A stretch of 64,000 bases of DNA from Staphylococcus carnosus (GTDB taxonomy: Bacteria; Bacillota; Bacilli; Staphylococcales; Staphylococcaceae). Position 1 is the first letter of the stretch. Each line of letters begins with the position of its first letter. Of this stretch, positions 56,774 through 64,000 are shown piece after piece. The notes below the pieces were generated by a model that worked only from the letters and a program-made list of their open reading frames with translations, had not been told where the DNA came from and made no database searches. The position numbers and the translations under genes were made by a program. The stretch lies in the NCBI RefSeq assembly GCF_900458435.1, contig NZ_UHCT01000001.1, forward strand, positions 372,001 to 436,000, given 5' to 3'.

Positions 56774-56953
56774 AAAATTACACCTCTTTGAAGTTTGTGA
56801 AAAAAGAATGGTGTGCACGCTGTGATACCTTCGCTGCATCTCATCCAATTTTTATTTTGTATTGCACGGAATAGAGTTTATGTATGGAAATATTATACAC
56901 TAAAATTATTGAAAAGAAAGTCAAATTTTTAAATTTTCAAAATTCTAAGAAAA

Positions 56954-56967
56954 TGAAAGCGTTTTAT
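56954..56967. promoter_or_regulatory. cre-like sequence upstream of the permease
   Basis: TGAAAGCGTTTTAT matches the CcpA consensus at 12 of 14 positions. It lies between divergent permease and lipoprotein genes, so the target is uncertain. Confidence 0.4.
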
Positions 56968-57093
56968 ATATAAATAAGACAATATTTGGCGATTTTTTGT
57001 AAAATATTCAAAATGATTATTTGTGTTAAACTTTTAGGGAATGAAATGATTAAATACACCGTACAGAATACAGAAAAGGGATGAGAACCTAAC

Positions 57094-57728
57094 ATGAAAC
57101 AAAAATTGGTGACGTTAATGGCATGTACTTTAATATTATCTGCATGTTCAGGAACCAATGAAGAAGCAGACAATGAAAAAGAACCACAGAAAAAAGCAGC
57201 ACAAAAACAACCAACTGAAAAAGATACTTCTAAAATTAATATGAATCCTGAGATTTTTAAAAACAAGACAAAAATAAAACAATTAGTGAAACAGAAATGA
57301 AACGCTACATTCAACAATATTTAAATGCAGATCATGATTTGACAAGAATCACTGAAAACTACGAAGACAAAATGTATTCAGATGAAAAACTGTCTAAAAA
57401 AGAAACTTCACAAATTAAACATGCAAGTAAACTGACAGATGAAAATGATAACAACTTTTCTAACTATATTAATCAAAATAAATTGCCGAAAGGCTATGAC
57501 AAATATGCTCACAAAATCAGCCGATATATCATGGGAGCAAATCAATATTTAAAAGATTTAGAAGAAAAAATTGATACTGCAATGGAGCGCGTTGAAGATG
57601 GCAAGATTACATTGAAAGAATTAGGAGATTTAAATATTAAAAATGATACGGTAAATGGCAAACAACAAAAAATGATTGAAGATTGGCTGAATGAAAAAGA
57701 TATTCAAACACGTGCTTTTAAGAAATGA
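57094..57728 (+). pseudogene. NDxxF-motif lipoprotein, split by a frameshift
   Basis: A staphylococcal lipoprotein in two frames. 57094-57300 gives the signal peptide KLVTLMACTLILSAC (lipobox LSAC), a charged linker and NMNPEIFKNKTKIKQ; 57297-57728 continues MKRYIQQYLNADHDLTRITENYEDK and holds DENDNNFSNYI, the NDxxF motif. One extra A near 57274-57276 (CAATT to CAAATT) would give KIKQISETEMKRYIQQ and a single ~211-residue protein. As written, the stop and the next ATG overlap (ATGA), so the second part could be made without a signal peptide. Function unknown. Confidence 0.8.
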
Positions 57729-57752
57729 AACAATAAATAGTTGAATTTATAT

Positions 57753-57791
57753 AGAACAGCAACGCTTTATAAAAGAATTGCTGTTCTTTTT
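57753..57791 (+). terminator. Terminator after the NDxxF lipoprotein
   Basis: AGAACAGCAA (57753-57762)/TTGCTGTTCT (57778-57787), then T's. Confidence 0.88.
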
Positions 57792-57813
57792 ATATTATCT
57801 GAGAGTATAGGTG

Positions 57814-57846
57814 TATAATAAAACCAAGTTTAAGAAAGCGGTTTCT
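57814..57846 (+). promoter_or_regulatory. ABC transporter promoter (-10) with cre-like palindrome
   Basis: TATAAT at 57814-57819; AGAAAGCGGTTTCT at 57833-57846 matches the cre consensus at 12 of 14 positions (the outermost base at each end differs), near the start of transcription. Confidence 0.45.
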
Positions 57847-57873
57847 AAAATAAAAACAAGGTAGGTGGTTGTT

Positions 57874-58773
57874 ATGGCAAACGTATTAGAAATTCATGAT
57901 TTAACCAAACGTTTCGGTAAATTTGAGGCTTTGTCCCACTTGGATTTAACAGTTGAAGAAGGAGAAATATTTGGCTACATTGGCCCGAATGGAGCAGGGA
58001 AATCAACAACGATTAAAATAATATTAGGATTACTGAAACCGACTAATGGCAATGTTAAATTATTTGGTCAAGATGCTTTCAAGCATTCAGTCAATATTCA
58101 TCAACATATTGCTTATGTTCCAGGTGATGTAAATTTATGGCCGAATTTAACAGGCGGAGAAGTCATCGACTTCTTGTTAAGTTTACAAAAAAACGTAAAT
58201 CATGAGCGGAAACAAGAATTAATTCAGCGTTTTGAATTAGATGTTCGTAAAAAATGTGGTGCTTATTCAAAAGGAAATCGTCAAAAAGTTGCTTTAGTCA
58301 CAGCCTTGAGTATGGATGCAGAACTTTATATTTTTGATGAGCCTACATCTGGTTTAGATCCATTGATGGAAAAAGTATTTCAAGATTATGTACGAGAGTG
58401 TAAAAAACGCGGTAAAACAGTACTGCTTTCAAGTCACATATTATCTGAAGTAGAAGAGTTATGTGACAGGGTAGGTATTATTCGAAAAGGCAAGATCGTA
58501 GAAGTAGGAACATTAGAAGAAATGCGACATTTAACACGCATGCGCTTTACAGTAGAAACAACAACACCTCTGACAGGCGTAGATAAACAACCAGGAATTC
58601 ATGATTTAACAGAGCAAGAGGGTGTTTATCGTTTCCAAGTAGATACGGATCAAGTTGGCAAAGTAATCCAATACTTAAGTCGTTTCAACGTAAAAAAATT
58701 AGAGAGCCAATCCCCAACATTAGAAGACTTGTTCTTACGTCATTATGGCGAAGAAATTAAAGAAGGTGATTAA
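57874..58773 (+). CDS. ABC transporter ATP-binding protein
   Basis: A 299-residue ATPase with Walker A GPNGAGKST (~residue 40), a degenerate signature AYSKGNRQKV (~135) and Walker B LYIFDEPTSGLDP (~155). The ~75-residue C-terminal extension after VGTLEEM is common in drug- or polyketide-exporting pairs. The ATG at 57874 follows AAGGTAGGTGG. Its 3' end precedes the permease start by 1 base. Confidence 0.9.
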   Translation: MANVLEIHDLTKRFGKFEALSHLDLTVEEGEIFGYIGPNGAGKSTTIKIILGLLKPTNGNVKLFGQDAFKHSVNIHQHIAYVPGDVNLWPNLTGGEVIDFLLSLQKNVNHERKQELIQRFELDVRKKCGAYSKGNRQKVALVTALSMDAELYIFDEPTSGLDPLMEKVFQDYVRECKKRGKTVLLSSHILSEVEELCDRVGIIRKGKIVEVGTLEEMRHLTRMRFTVETTTPLTGVDKQPGIHDLTEQEGVYRFQVDTDQVGKVIQYLSRFNVKKLESQSPTLEDLFLRHYGEEIKEGD

Positions 58774-58774
58774 A

Positions 58775-60364
58775 ATGAAACAAAATTTATATCACACTTC
58801 CAAAGTAACGTTATTTTACTTAAAAAGAAATAAATGGAAAATGTTCTTTTGGTTAGCAGGTTTGATTATACTCACGCTCATCATACCGCCTGCTTTTAAA
58901 AATATTTATCCTGATAATAAAGAATTGATTCCAGTATTTGAAATGTTCAAAAGTCCGGCAATGGAGGCAATGCTTGGAAAAGCACACTTATCTCATGTGA
59001 ATCTTGCGACAATGTTTGCTTATGAAATGCAATTATTTACAGTCATCCTTGTAGCAATTATGAATATTTTGTTTGTGGCCAAAGATACCCGGGGTGAAGA
59101 AGAAGACGGACGTCTAGAGATAATGCGTGCGTTACCAATCGGTCGTGATACAGTACTTGCAAGCGCAGTGATTCAACGAGTGATTGTCAATATCGTGTTA
59201 GGACTCGTTATAGGGGTCGGTTTATCTATCATTAATATTCCGCATTTTACAACTGAAGGTAACTTCTTGTATGGTGCCAGCTTAGCAGCTTCTGGTTTGA
59301 TGTTTGGAATGTTGACGTTGATGGTCGCTCAATTAGCTGCTACAAGAAGCCAGACAGTAGGCATCAGTATCAGCTTATTGCTCATCATGTACTTGTTGCG
59401 TGCGATAGGGGATGTTTCTGCAGAAGGGTTATCCAATGCGATACCGCTCGGATGGATACCGCATACTGAAGTTTACAGTAACAATCATTGGTGGCCGATT
59501 GTTGCACTTATGATCACAGTGGCTGTCTTACTCATCATCTCATTTGTCTTAAATGGCAGACGTGATGCAGAAGCAGGAATGTTGCCGACACTTGCAGGTC
59601 GCGCAGAAGCAGGGTGGTTATTGAAATCGACTTTAGGAATGCAATTCAGATTGCAACGTACAGGTATTATCACTTGGGGAATCGGTATGTTTGTACTTGG
59701 TTTATCTTATGGTTCTGTATTTGGTGATTTAGATGCATTCTTTAAAAACAATCCAATGTTGAAACGTATGTTGACAGGTGACGGTACTAATTATGCAGAA
59801 CAGTTTGTGCCTATACTCATGGCAATCATGGGAATGATTGCGACAATTCCTGTGTTAATGGTTATATTCAAAATACGTAAAGAAATGGCCATTCATCGTG
59901 AAGAATTAATACTTTCACATCCCGTGAGCCGTACTAGTTATCTAATGAGCTTTGTATGGGTTGGTTTACTGAATAGCATCGTGATGATAATACTTGCTGC
60001 ACTAGGTATGTATGCAGGCGAAGCAAGCAGTATGAAAAATCCGATTGCGCTTGAAAAAATCATCACTGCAGGTGCGGTCTATATTCCTGCTATTTTAATA
60101 TTTGCAGGTCTTGCTGTTATGGTAGTGGGATGGTTTGAAAAAATGAGTGTTCTCATCTATCTTTATTTAGCCTATTGTTTTTTGGTCGTCTACCTTGGTC
60201 AATTGCTGGATGTAAAAAAATGGTTGAAAGAAATGACACCATTCGGTCATGTCCCAAGACTTCCTGTAGCCGATATGAATTGGCCTCCGTTATTATGGAT
60301 GCTGTTCATTGCTGTAATATGTATAGTTGTTGGAATGTTAGGTTTCAGACGCAAAGATATTTAA
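58775..60364 (+). CDS. ABC-2 type permease (exporter)
   Basis: A 529-residue membrane protein with about 12 helices in two similar halves; KDTRGEEEDGRLEIMRALPIGR and FKIRKEMAIHREELILSHPVSRTSYL are the paired motifs of TnrB/YhaP-like export permeases. The ATG at 58775 has AAGGTGAT as ribosome site within the ATPase 3' end; an earlier in-frame ATG at 58745 would overlap by 29 bases. It probably exports a toxic or envelope-active compound; substrate unknown. Confidence 0.85.
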   Translation: MKQNLYHTSKVTLFYLKRNKWKMFFWLAGLIILTLIIPPAFKNIYPDNKELIPVFEMFKSPAMEAMLGKAHLSHVNLATMFAYEMQLFTVILVAIMNILFVAKDTRGEEEDGRLEIMRALPIGRDTVLASAVIQRVIVNIVLGLVIGVGLSIINIPHFTTEGNFLYGASLAASGLMFGMLTLMVAQLAATRSQTVGISISLLLIMYLLRAIGDVSAEGLSNAIPLGWIPHTEVYSNNHWWPIVALMITVAVLLIISFVLNGRRDAEAGMLPTLAGRAEAGWLLKSTLGMQFRLQRTGIITWGIGMFVLGLSYGSVFGDLDAFFKNNPMLKRMLTGDGTNYAEQFVPILMAIMGMIATIPVLMVIFKIRKEMAIHREELILSHPVSRTSYLMSFVWVGLLNSIVMIILAALGMYAGEASSMKNPIALEKIITAGAVYIPAILIFAGLAVMVVGWFEKMSVLIYLYLAYCFLVVYLGQLLDVKKWLKEMTPFGHVPRLPVADMNWPPLLWMLFIAVICIVVGMLGFRRKDI

Positions 60365-60549
60365 TACATCTGAGCAGATATAAATGCAAGATCTAATATT
60401 ATCTTTAAATGCGTTTCGGGTGGAATACAAAGGTATAGATGAAGCATTAAAAAGAAGAAAACTGCTGACACAATTTTAATTTTTTTGAGCTTTCTTTTTC
60501 CATCAAAGCACGGTAAATTAAGTAGGTTATTAAGCATCAGGAGGAGACA

Positions 60550-60900
60550 ATGGAACAAACTTTACCTAATTGTACGAGCTGCGGTTCGGAATATACTTAT
60601 TTGGACGGCGCGTTATTTGTATGTCCGATGTGTGCACATGAATGGACGCAAGATTCAGTAGAAGAAGCAGAAGAAGCATTGAAAGTACGTGATGCAAATG
60701 GTCAAGAATTAGCAGATGGCGATACAGTTACTGTAATCAAAGACTTGAAAGTAAAAGGTGCATCATCAGTGATTAAACAAGGTACAAAAGTCAAAGGCAT
60801 TCGCTTAGTTGATCCAGAAGATGGACATGATATTGATTGCAAAATTCCAGGTTTTGGCCAAATTGGCTTGAAATCTATATATGTAAAGAAAATAAAGTAA
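60550..60900 (+). CDS. YjdM/PhnA-family zinc ribbon protein
   Basis: A 116-residue protein with an N-terminal zinc ribbon (CTSCG and CPMCAHEW, Cys pairs near 10 and 27) and the C-terminal PhnA domain (DGDTVTVIKDLKVKGASSVIKQGTKVKGIRLV). The name phnA is historical; a phosphonate role is not supported. AGGAGG gives a strong ribosome site. Confidence 0.88.
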   Translation: MEQTLPNCTSCGSEYTYLDGALFVCPMCAHEWTQDSVEEAEEALKVRDANGQELADGDTVTVIKDLKVKGASSVIKQGTKVKGIRLVDPEDGHDIDCKIPGFGQIGLKSIYVKKIK

Positions 60901-60906
60901 ATTAAA

Positions 60907-60938
60907 ACCTCTCACTTTTTGAAGTGAGAGGTATTTTT
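60907..60938. terminator. Terminator after phnA-like gene
   Basis: Perfect 11-bp stem ACCTCTCACTT (60907-60917)/AAGTGAGAGGT (60922-60932), with T-run on +; the convergent small gene ends within it. Confidence 0.88.
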
Positions 60939-61191
60939 ATATCATAGACTTCTTTTGTTTCTTCAAAAAATAACTTGTGATATCTGCAAGGATACAAGTC
61001 ACAATTAATACTGTGACTGTAATAATTTGTGGTGTACTGTTAATACGAAAACCGAGTTCGAATTCACCAGCACTTTGGAAGTTTTCGTAAAAATTCAATG
61101 CTAGGATAGTTAAAATACTAAGGATACATAAGATTCCGATAATATCGCATAATAACTTAAGACGTGGATATTTTAATTGCCGATTAATCAT
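60937..61191 (-). CDS. Small two-helix membrane protein
   Basis: An 84-residue protein with two hydrophobic helices (LLCDIIGILCILSILTILAL and IITVTVLIVTCILADITSYFL) joined by a short outside loop containing GEFELGFRINSTPQ. GGAGGC precedes the ATG. Family not recognised; a single gene. Confidence 0.7.
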   Translation of the reverse strand: MINRQLKYPRLKLLCDIIGILCILSILTILALNFYENFQSAGEFELGFRINSTPQIITVTVLIVTCILADITSYFLKKQKKSMI

Positions 61192-61435
61192 TTAAACGCC
61201 TCCATATCCAATTTATTTTTATCTTACACAGAGTATATCATATGAAATTGTTAAATTATCACTAAAATTTGATGGTTTGATAACGATATACAGAATGGAT
61301 GCAAAAGGAAAATTGCTATGATTTCTTGGCTATTACATGAATTAAGCGAACACAAAAGATATAATAGGATTGTAAAGAAGAGTAAAGTAATATTTCAGCA
61401 GTATTCAAAATAACTCCATATAAAGGGTGAGAATA

Positions 61436-62401
61436 ATGAAGAAATTGATACAAGAAAAGACGACGATATTATCGGACATGTTAGATGGATTTGTGTTAGC
61501 TAACCCAGAAAATGAAGTAATCGCAGATTCAGTAGTTGTACGAAAAGAGAAAAAAGACAAAGGTGTTGCACTCGTTTCAGGCGGCGGAAGCGGACATGAA
61601 CCAGCGCATGCAGGTTATGTGGCGCAAGGTATGCTTGATGCGGCAGTTTGCGGTGAAATTTTTACTTCACCTACACCTGATAAAATTCTTGAAGCTATTA
61701 AAGCGGTAGACACAGGAGATGGTGTACTCTTAATTATTAAAAATTATGCCGGTGATGTCATGAACTTTGAAATGGCGCAAGAGATGGCGGAAATGGAAGA
61801 TATAAAAGTTGCCAAAGTAATTGTGCGTGATGATATTGCCGTAGAAGATGAAGATATGCGACGTGGGGTTGCAGGTACTGTCTTTGTCCATAAATATGCA
61901 GGATATTTAGCAGAACAAGGGGATGACCTGGATACGATTGTAGGAAAGGTTGAACAATTACTTGAAGGAATGCGTACAATCGGTATGGCTTTAACTCCGC
62001 CGCTTGTTCCTTCTACAGGACAATTAGGTTTTGATTTGGCAGGCGATGAAATTGAAGTCGGTATCGGTATACATGGTGAACGCGGCTTGAAACGCGAAAT
62101 CATTAAACCTGTAGCTAAAATTGCAGAAGAATTGGTACAAACTTTGCAAAAAGAAGTATCATCATCTGAAGTGATTGTCATGGTGAACGGTATGGGAGGC
62201 ACACCGCTTTCTGAATTGAATATTGCAGCTAAATATATTAATAAAACATTAGCTGATCATGACACTGCTGTGGTACGGTGGTTTGTCGGAGATTATATGA
62301 CTTCTTTAGATATGCAAGGATTTTCATTAACACTTGTGCCGAATCATGAAGAAGTTCTAAAGGCACTTGAAGCACCAACAGCAAGCAAGTATTTTGGATA
62401 G
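61436..62401 (+). CDS. dhaK: Dihydroxyacetone kinase subunit DhaK
   Basis: A 321-residue DHA-binding subunit of the PTS-dependent dihydroxyacetone kinase. VALVSGGGSGHEPAHAGYVAQGMLDAAVCGEIFTSPTPD is the glycine-rich substrate site and the covalent-binding His is in GIGIHGERGLKRE near residue 215. The ATG at 61436 follows GGGTGAG. First gene of dhaKLM; converts dihydroxyacetone to DHAP with phosphate passing from PEP through DhaM and DhaL. Confidence 0.95.
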   Translation: MKKLIQEKTTILSDMLDGFVLANPENEVIADSVVVRKEKKDKGVALVSGGGSGHEPAHAGYVAQGMLDAAVCGEIFTSPTPDKILEAIKAVDTGDGVLLIIKNYAGDVMNFEMAQEMAEMEDIKVAKVIVRDDIAVEDEDMRRGVAGTVFVHKYAGYLAEQGDDLDTIVGKVEQLLEGMRTIGMALTPPLVPSTGQLGFDLAGDEIEVGIGIHGERGLKREIIKPVAKIAEELVQTLQKEVSSSEVIVMVNGMGGTPLSELNIAAKYINKTLADHDTAVVRWFVGDYMTSLDMQGFSLTLVPNHEEVLKALEAPTASKYFG

Positions 62402-62420
62402 ACACAAGGGGGATATTTTA

Positions 62421-62999
62421 ATGGATGGCGCAACATTGAAAAAACGTTTATTAAATTTACAGGAAACATTTGAAGAGAGAGAAGATACATTAACAGAATT
62501 AGACCGTGATATCGGAGATGGTGATCATGGTGTGAATATGGTGCGTGGTTTTAATGCATTAACAGAAGCACTGGAAGATGTTGAAACGGTACCGGATGTA
62601 TTAAAAACGACAGGGATGACGTTAATGTCTAAAGTAGGCGGTGCTTCTGGACCATTATATGGTTTTGGTTTTGTTAAGATGGCACAAGTTGCTGAAGATG
62701 AAATTACGGATGATAATTTACTGAAGTTACTTCAAGCTTTTTCTGACGCAGTGGCACAACGTGGTAAAGTAGAGTTGAATGAAAAGACAATGTTTGATGT
62801 GATTGAGCCTGCGAGAGCAGCTGTAGCAGCTGGAGAAAGTGTGGATATTTCATATTTACAACAACTTGCTGATGAAACATATCATATGGTCGCAACTAAA
62901 GGACGTGCTGCATATTATAAGGAAGAGTCTCGCGGTCACACTGATCCAGGCGCACAAAGCAGTGTTTATATTTTGAATGCTTTGATAGGAGATGAGTAG
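62421..62999 (+). CDS. dhaL: Dihydroxyacetone kinase ADP-binding subunit DhaL
   Basis: A 192-residue subunit with the Asp-rich nucleotide site LTELDRDIGDGDHGVNMVRGF and KVGGASGPLYGFGF; SRGHTDPGAQSSVYIL ends the domain. The ATG at 62421 has AAGGGGGAT upstream; the longer frame overlaps dhaK and is not needed. Confidence 0.94.
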   Translation: MDGATLKKRLLNLQETFEEREDTLTELDRDIGDGDHGVNMVRGFNALTEALEDVETVPDVLKTTGMTLMSKVGGASGPLYGFGFVKMAQVAEDEITDDNLLKLLQAFSDAVAQRGKVELNEKTMFDVIEPARAAVAAGESVDISYLQQLADETYHMVATKGRAAYYKEESRGHTDPGAQSSVYILNALIGDE

Positions 63000-63001
63000 A
63001 G

Positions 63002-63364
63002 ATGACGTCGATTATCGTGGTCAGTCATAGTGAAGAAATCGCATACGGTATACAAAAGCTGATTGCTCAAATGACTGAAGGTGTTGAAGTTATAGCGGTT
63101 GGCGGCAGTGATGGCACTATCGGCACTTCATTTGAACCGATTCAACAAGCGATTGAAGGATTGAAAGACGATGCTTTATGTTTCTATGATTTAGGTTCAG
63201 CAGAGATGAATTTAGATATGGCAATTGAAATGTATGATGGTGAATATAGAGTAGAAAAGGTTGAAGCGCCGATTGTGGAAGGTAGTTTTTTAGCAAGCGT
63301 TAATATTTCGACTGGGAAAGATTATGGAGAAGTGGTTGAAGCGGTCGAGAGCGAATATAGATAA
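63002..63364 (+). CDS. dhaM: DHA kinase phosphotransferase subunit DhaM
   Basis: A 120-residue EIIA-Man-type protein with the phosphoryl-accepting His in VVSHSEEIAYG near residue 9 and the GTSFEPIQQAIEGL segment. It is the single-domain form without HPr or EI extensions, so general HPr supplies phosphate. Starts 2 bases after dhaL. Confidence 0.93.
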   Translation: MTSIIVVSHSEEIAYGIQKLIAQMTEGVEVIAVGGSDGTIGTSFEPIQQAIEGLKDDALCFYDLGSAEMNLDMAIEMYDGEYRVEKVEAPIVEGSFLASVNISTGKDYGEVVEAVESEYR

Positions 63365-63376
63365 GCTTTAAAGGTG

Positions 63377-63408
63377 AAAACGTACTTGTTTTGTCAAGTA
63401 CGTTTTTT
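63377..63408 (+). terminator. Terminator after dhaM
   Basis: AAAACGTACTTG (63377-63388)/CAAGTACGTTTT (63394-63405) with further T's. Confidence 0.9.
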
Positions 63409-63577
63409 GAAGTATATTATCATGAATATGCAATTTACTAAGTAAATGTTATAATTTTGTAAACGTGATAGACATAAATTATACAAATAATAGTTTTGTT
63501 GTGTATGTTTACGTTTATGTTAAATAGTTACATAGATTCAAAAAACTGAGATTTGTAATTATTAGAAGGGAATTTAT

Positions 63578-64000
63578 TATGATATATACTATTACTTCTA
63601 CATTACCAAAGTTTCATGCTGGGAGAACAAAAGCACTTTTAAAGCGTATAGATTTTATTCAAGATAAATTGAAAAGGAAACAAACAATTTTAACGACAAA
63701 TTATGACCCGAATTATCGTGATGTTTATCAATCGTTTGAAGAAAGAGAATTATTAAAAAGTACTATACCAATTATAAATCTATATGAATGGTTATCTGAT
63801 TATAATGTATATAATGTTCCTAAAACCAAGTTTAAAAAGAAAAAAATATACAAACCTCAACCTATAAGAATTTCTAATTATACTGAAAAAGAAGATGAAA
63901 AACGCAATGCTATTAGATATTATGATCAAGATACTGGAAAATACATCATGTATCGTCAATTCTTTCCAGAATCCGATATAATTAAATTTGAAGATTATTT
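63578..64000 (+). CDS. Teichoic-acid-type glycosyltransferase, N-terminal fragment (cut by window edge)
   Basis: ATG at 63578 behind AGAAGGGA opens a frame that runs to the window edge (141 codons). The N-terminus reads MIYTITSTLPKFHAGRTKAL, then TILTTNYDPNYRDVY and RYYDQDTGKYIMYRQFFP, a pattern of the DUF1975/TagE-like N-terminal region found in poly(glycerol-phosphate) glucosyltransferases and related GT4 enzymes. The catalytic part would lie beyond the window, so the call rests on the N-terminus and remembered family patterns. Confidence 0.6.

Noticed and set aside
61744..62202. 152-codon minus-strand ORF within dhaK
   Set aside because: Antisense to a clear dhaK; Ser/Pro/Ile-rich shadow composition.
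1..64000. CRISPR arrays, tRNA/rRNA genes, replication origin, intact IS elements
   Set aside because: No regularly spaced repeats, cloverleaf or rRNA-like stretches, DnaA-box clusters or transposase frames were seen on reading.

Overview
The window is a low-GC Firmicute chromosome segment that reads as a coagulase-negative Staphylococcus. Pointers are a choline-to-glycine-betaine locus (cudT-cudC-cudA-cudB), a FarR/FarE-type pair, class I aldolase, the mupG-murQ-murP-murR operon, a seven-gene Mnh2 antiporter operon and ddh with a Rex site. The exact species is inference; a S. carnosus/S. simulans-like organism would fit. I see no rRNA, tRNA, CRISPR array, prophage or intact insertion sequence.

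Layout. 1-1.2 kb: 3' end of an indolepyruvate decarboxylase-type ThDP enzyme. 1.5-7.6 kb: osmoprotectant locus with matching palindromic sites in front of cudT and cudA. 7.9-16.5 kb: exopolysaccharide operon (DegT aminotransferase, ATP-grasp, epimerase, priming sugar transferase, glycosyltransferase, polymerase, flippase); its first gene is broken by a one-base slip in an A7 run. 16.5-24.4 kb: LtaS/MdoB-like phosphoglycerol transferase, farR/farE, and a GT2-CDP-glycerol glycerophosphotransferase fusion. 24.5-29.2 kb: DUF488 protein, a translationally coupled NUDIX/PLD-helicase pair, and a P-loop kinase-like protein. 29.3-34.9 kb: frameshifted ltrA, fda, a MOSC protein, a 0.5-kb structured non-coding stretch, formamidase plus zinc ribbon, DoxX. 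35-39.5 kb: MurNAc recycling operon under a perfect cre site. 39.5-42 kb: alpha/beta hydrolase and a formate-dehydrogenase-like protein that lacks its catalytic-histidine loop and sits behind a long structured leader ending in an intrinsic terminator. 42.3-46.6 kb: two related lipoproteins flanking two related membrane proteins of unknown function. 46.9-53.5 kb: a recombinase-like protein lacking catalytic residues, then mnhABCDEFG2. 53.6-60.9 kb: DUF2316 protein, ddh, an amino-acid permease, a frameshifted NDxxF lipoprotein, an ABC exporter, YjdM/PhnA. 61.4-63.4 kb: dhaKLM. From 63.6 kb: start of a teichoic-acid-type glycosyltransferase, cut by the window edge.

Themes. Many genes serve the cell envelope (polysaccharide, glycerol-phosphate transferases, lipoproteins, wall-sugar recycling) and osmotic or ionic stress (betaine synthesis, Mnh2). 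Four genes carry apparent -1 slips, each restorable by one added base. That is either sequencing undercall, gene decay or, for the A6/A7 tracts, phase variation; raw reads would decide. The least explained material is the 42.3-46.6 kb lipoprotein/membrane block, the leader upstream of the dehydrogenase at 41.6-41.9 kb, the NUDIX-helicase pair and the structured gap at 32.4-32.9 kb.
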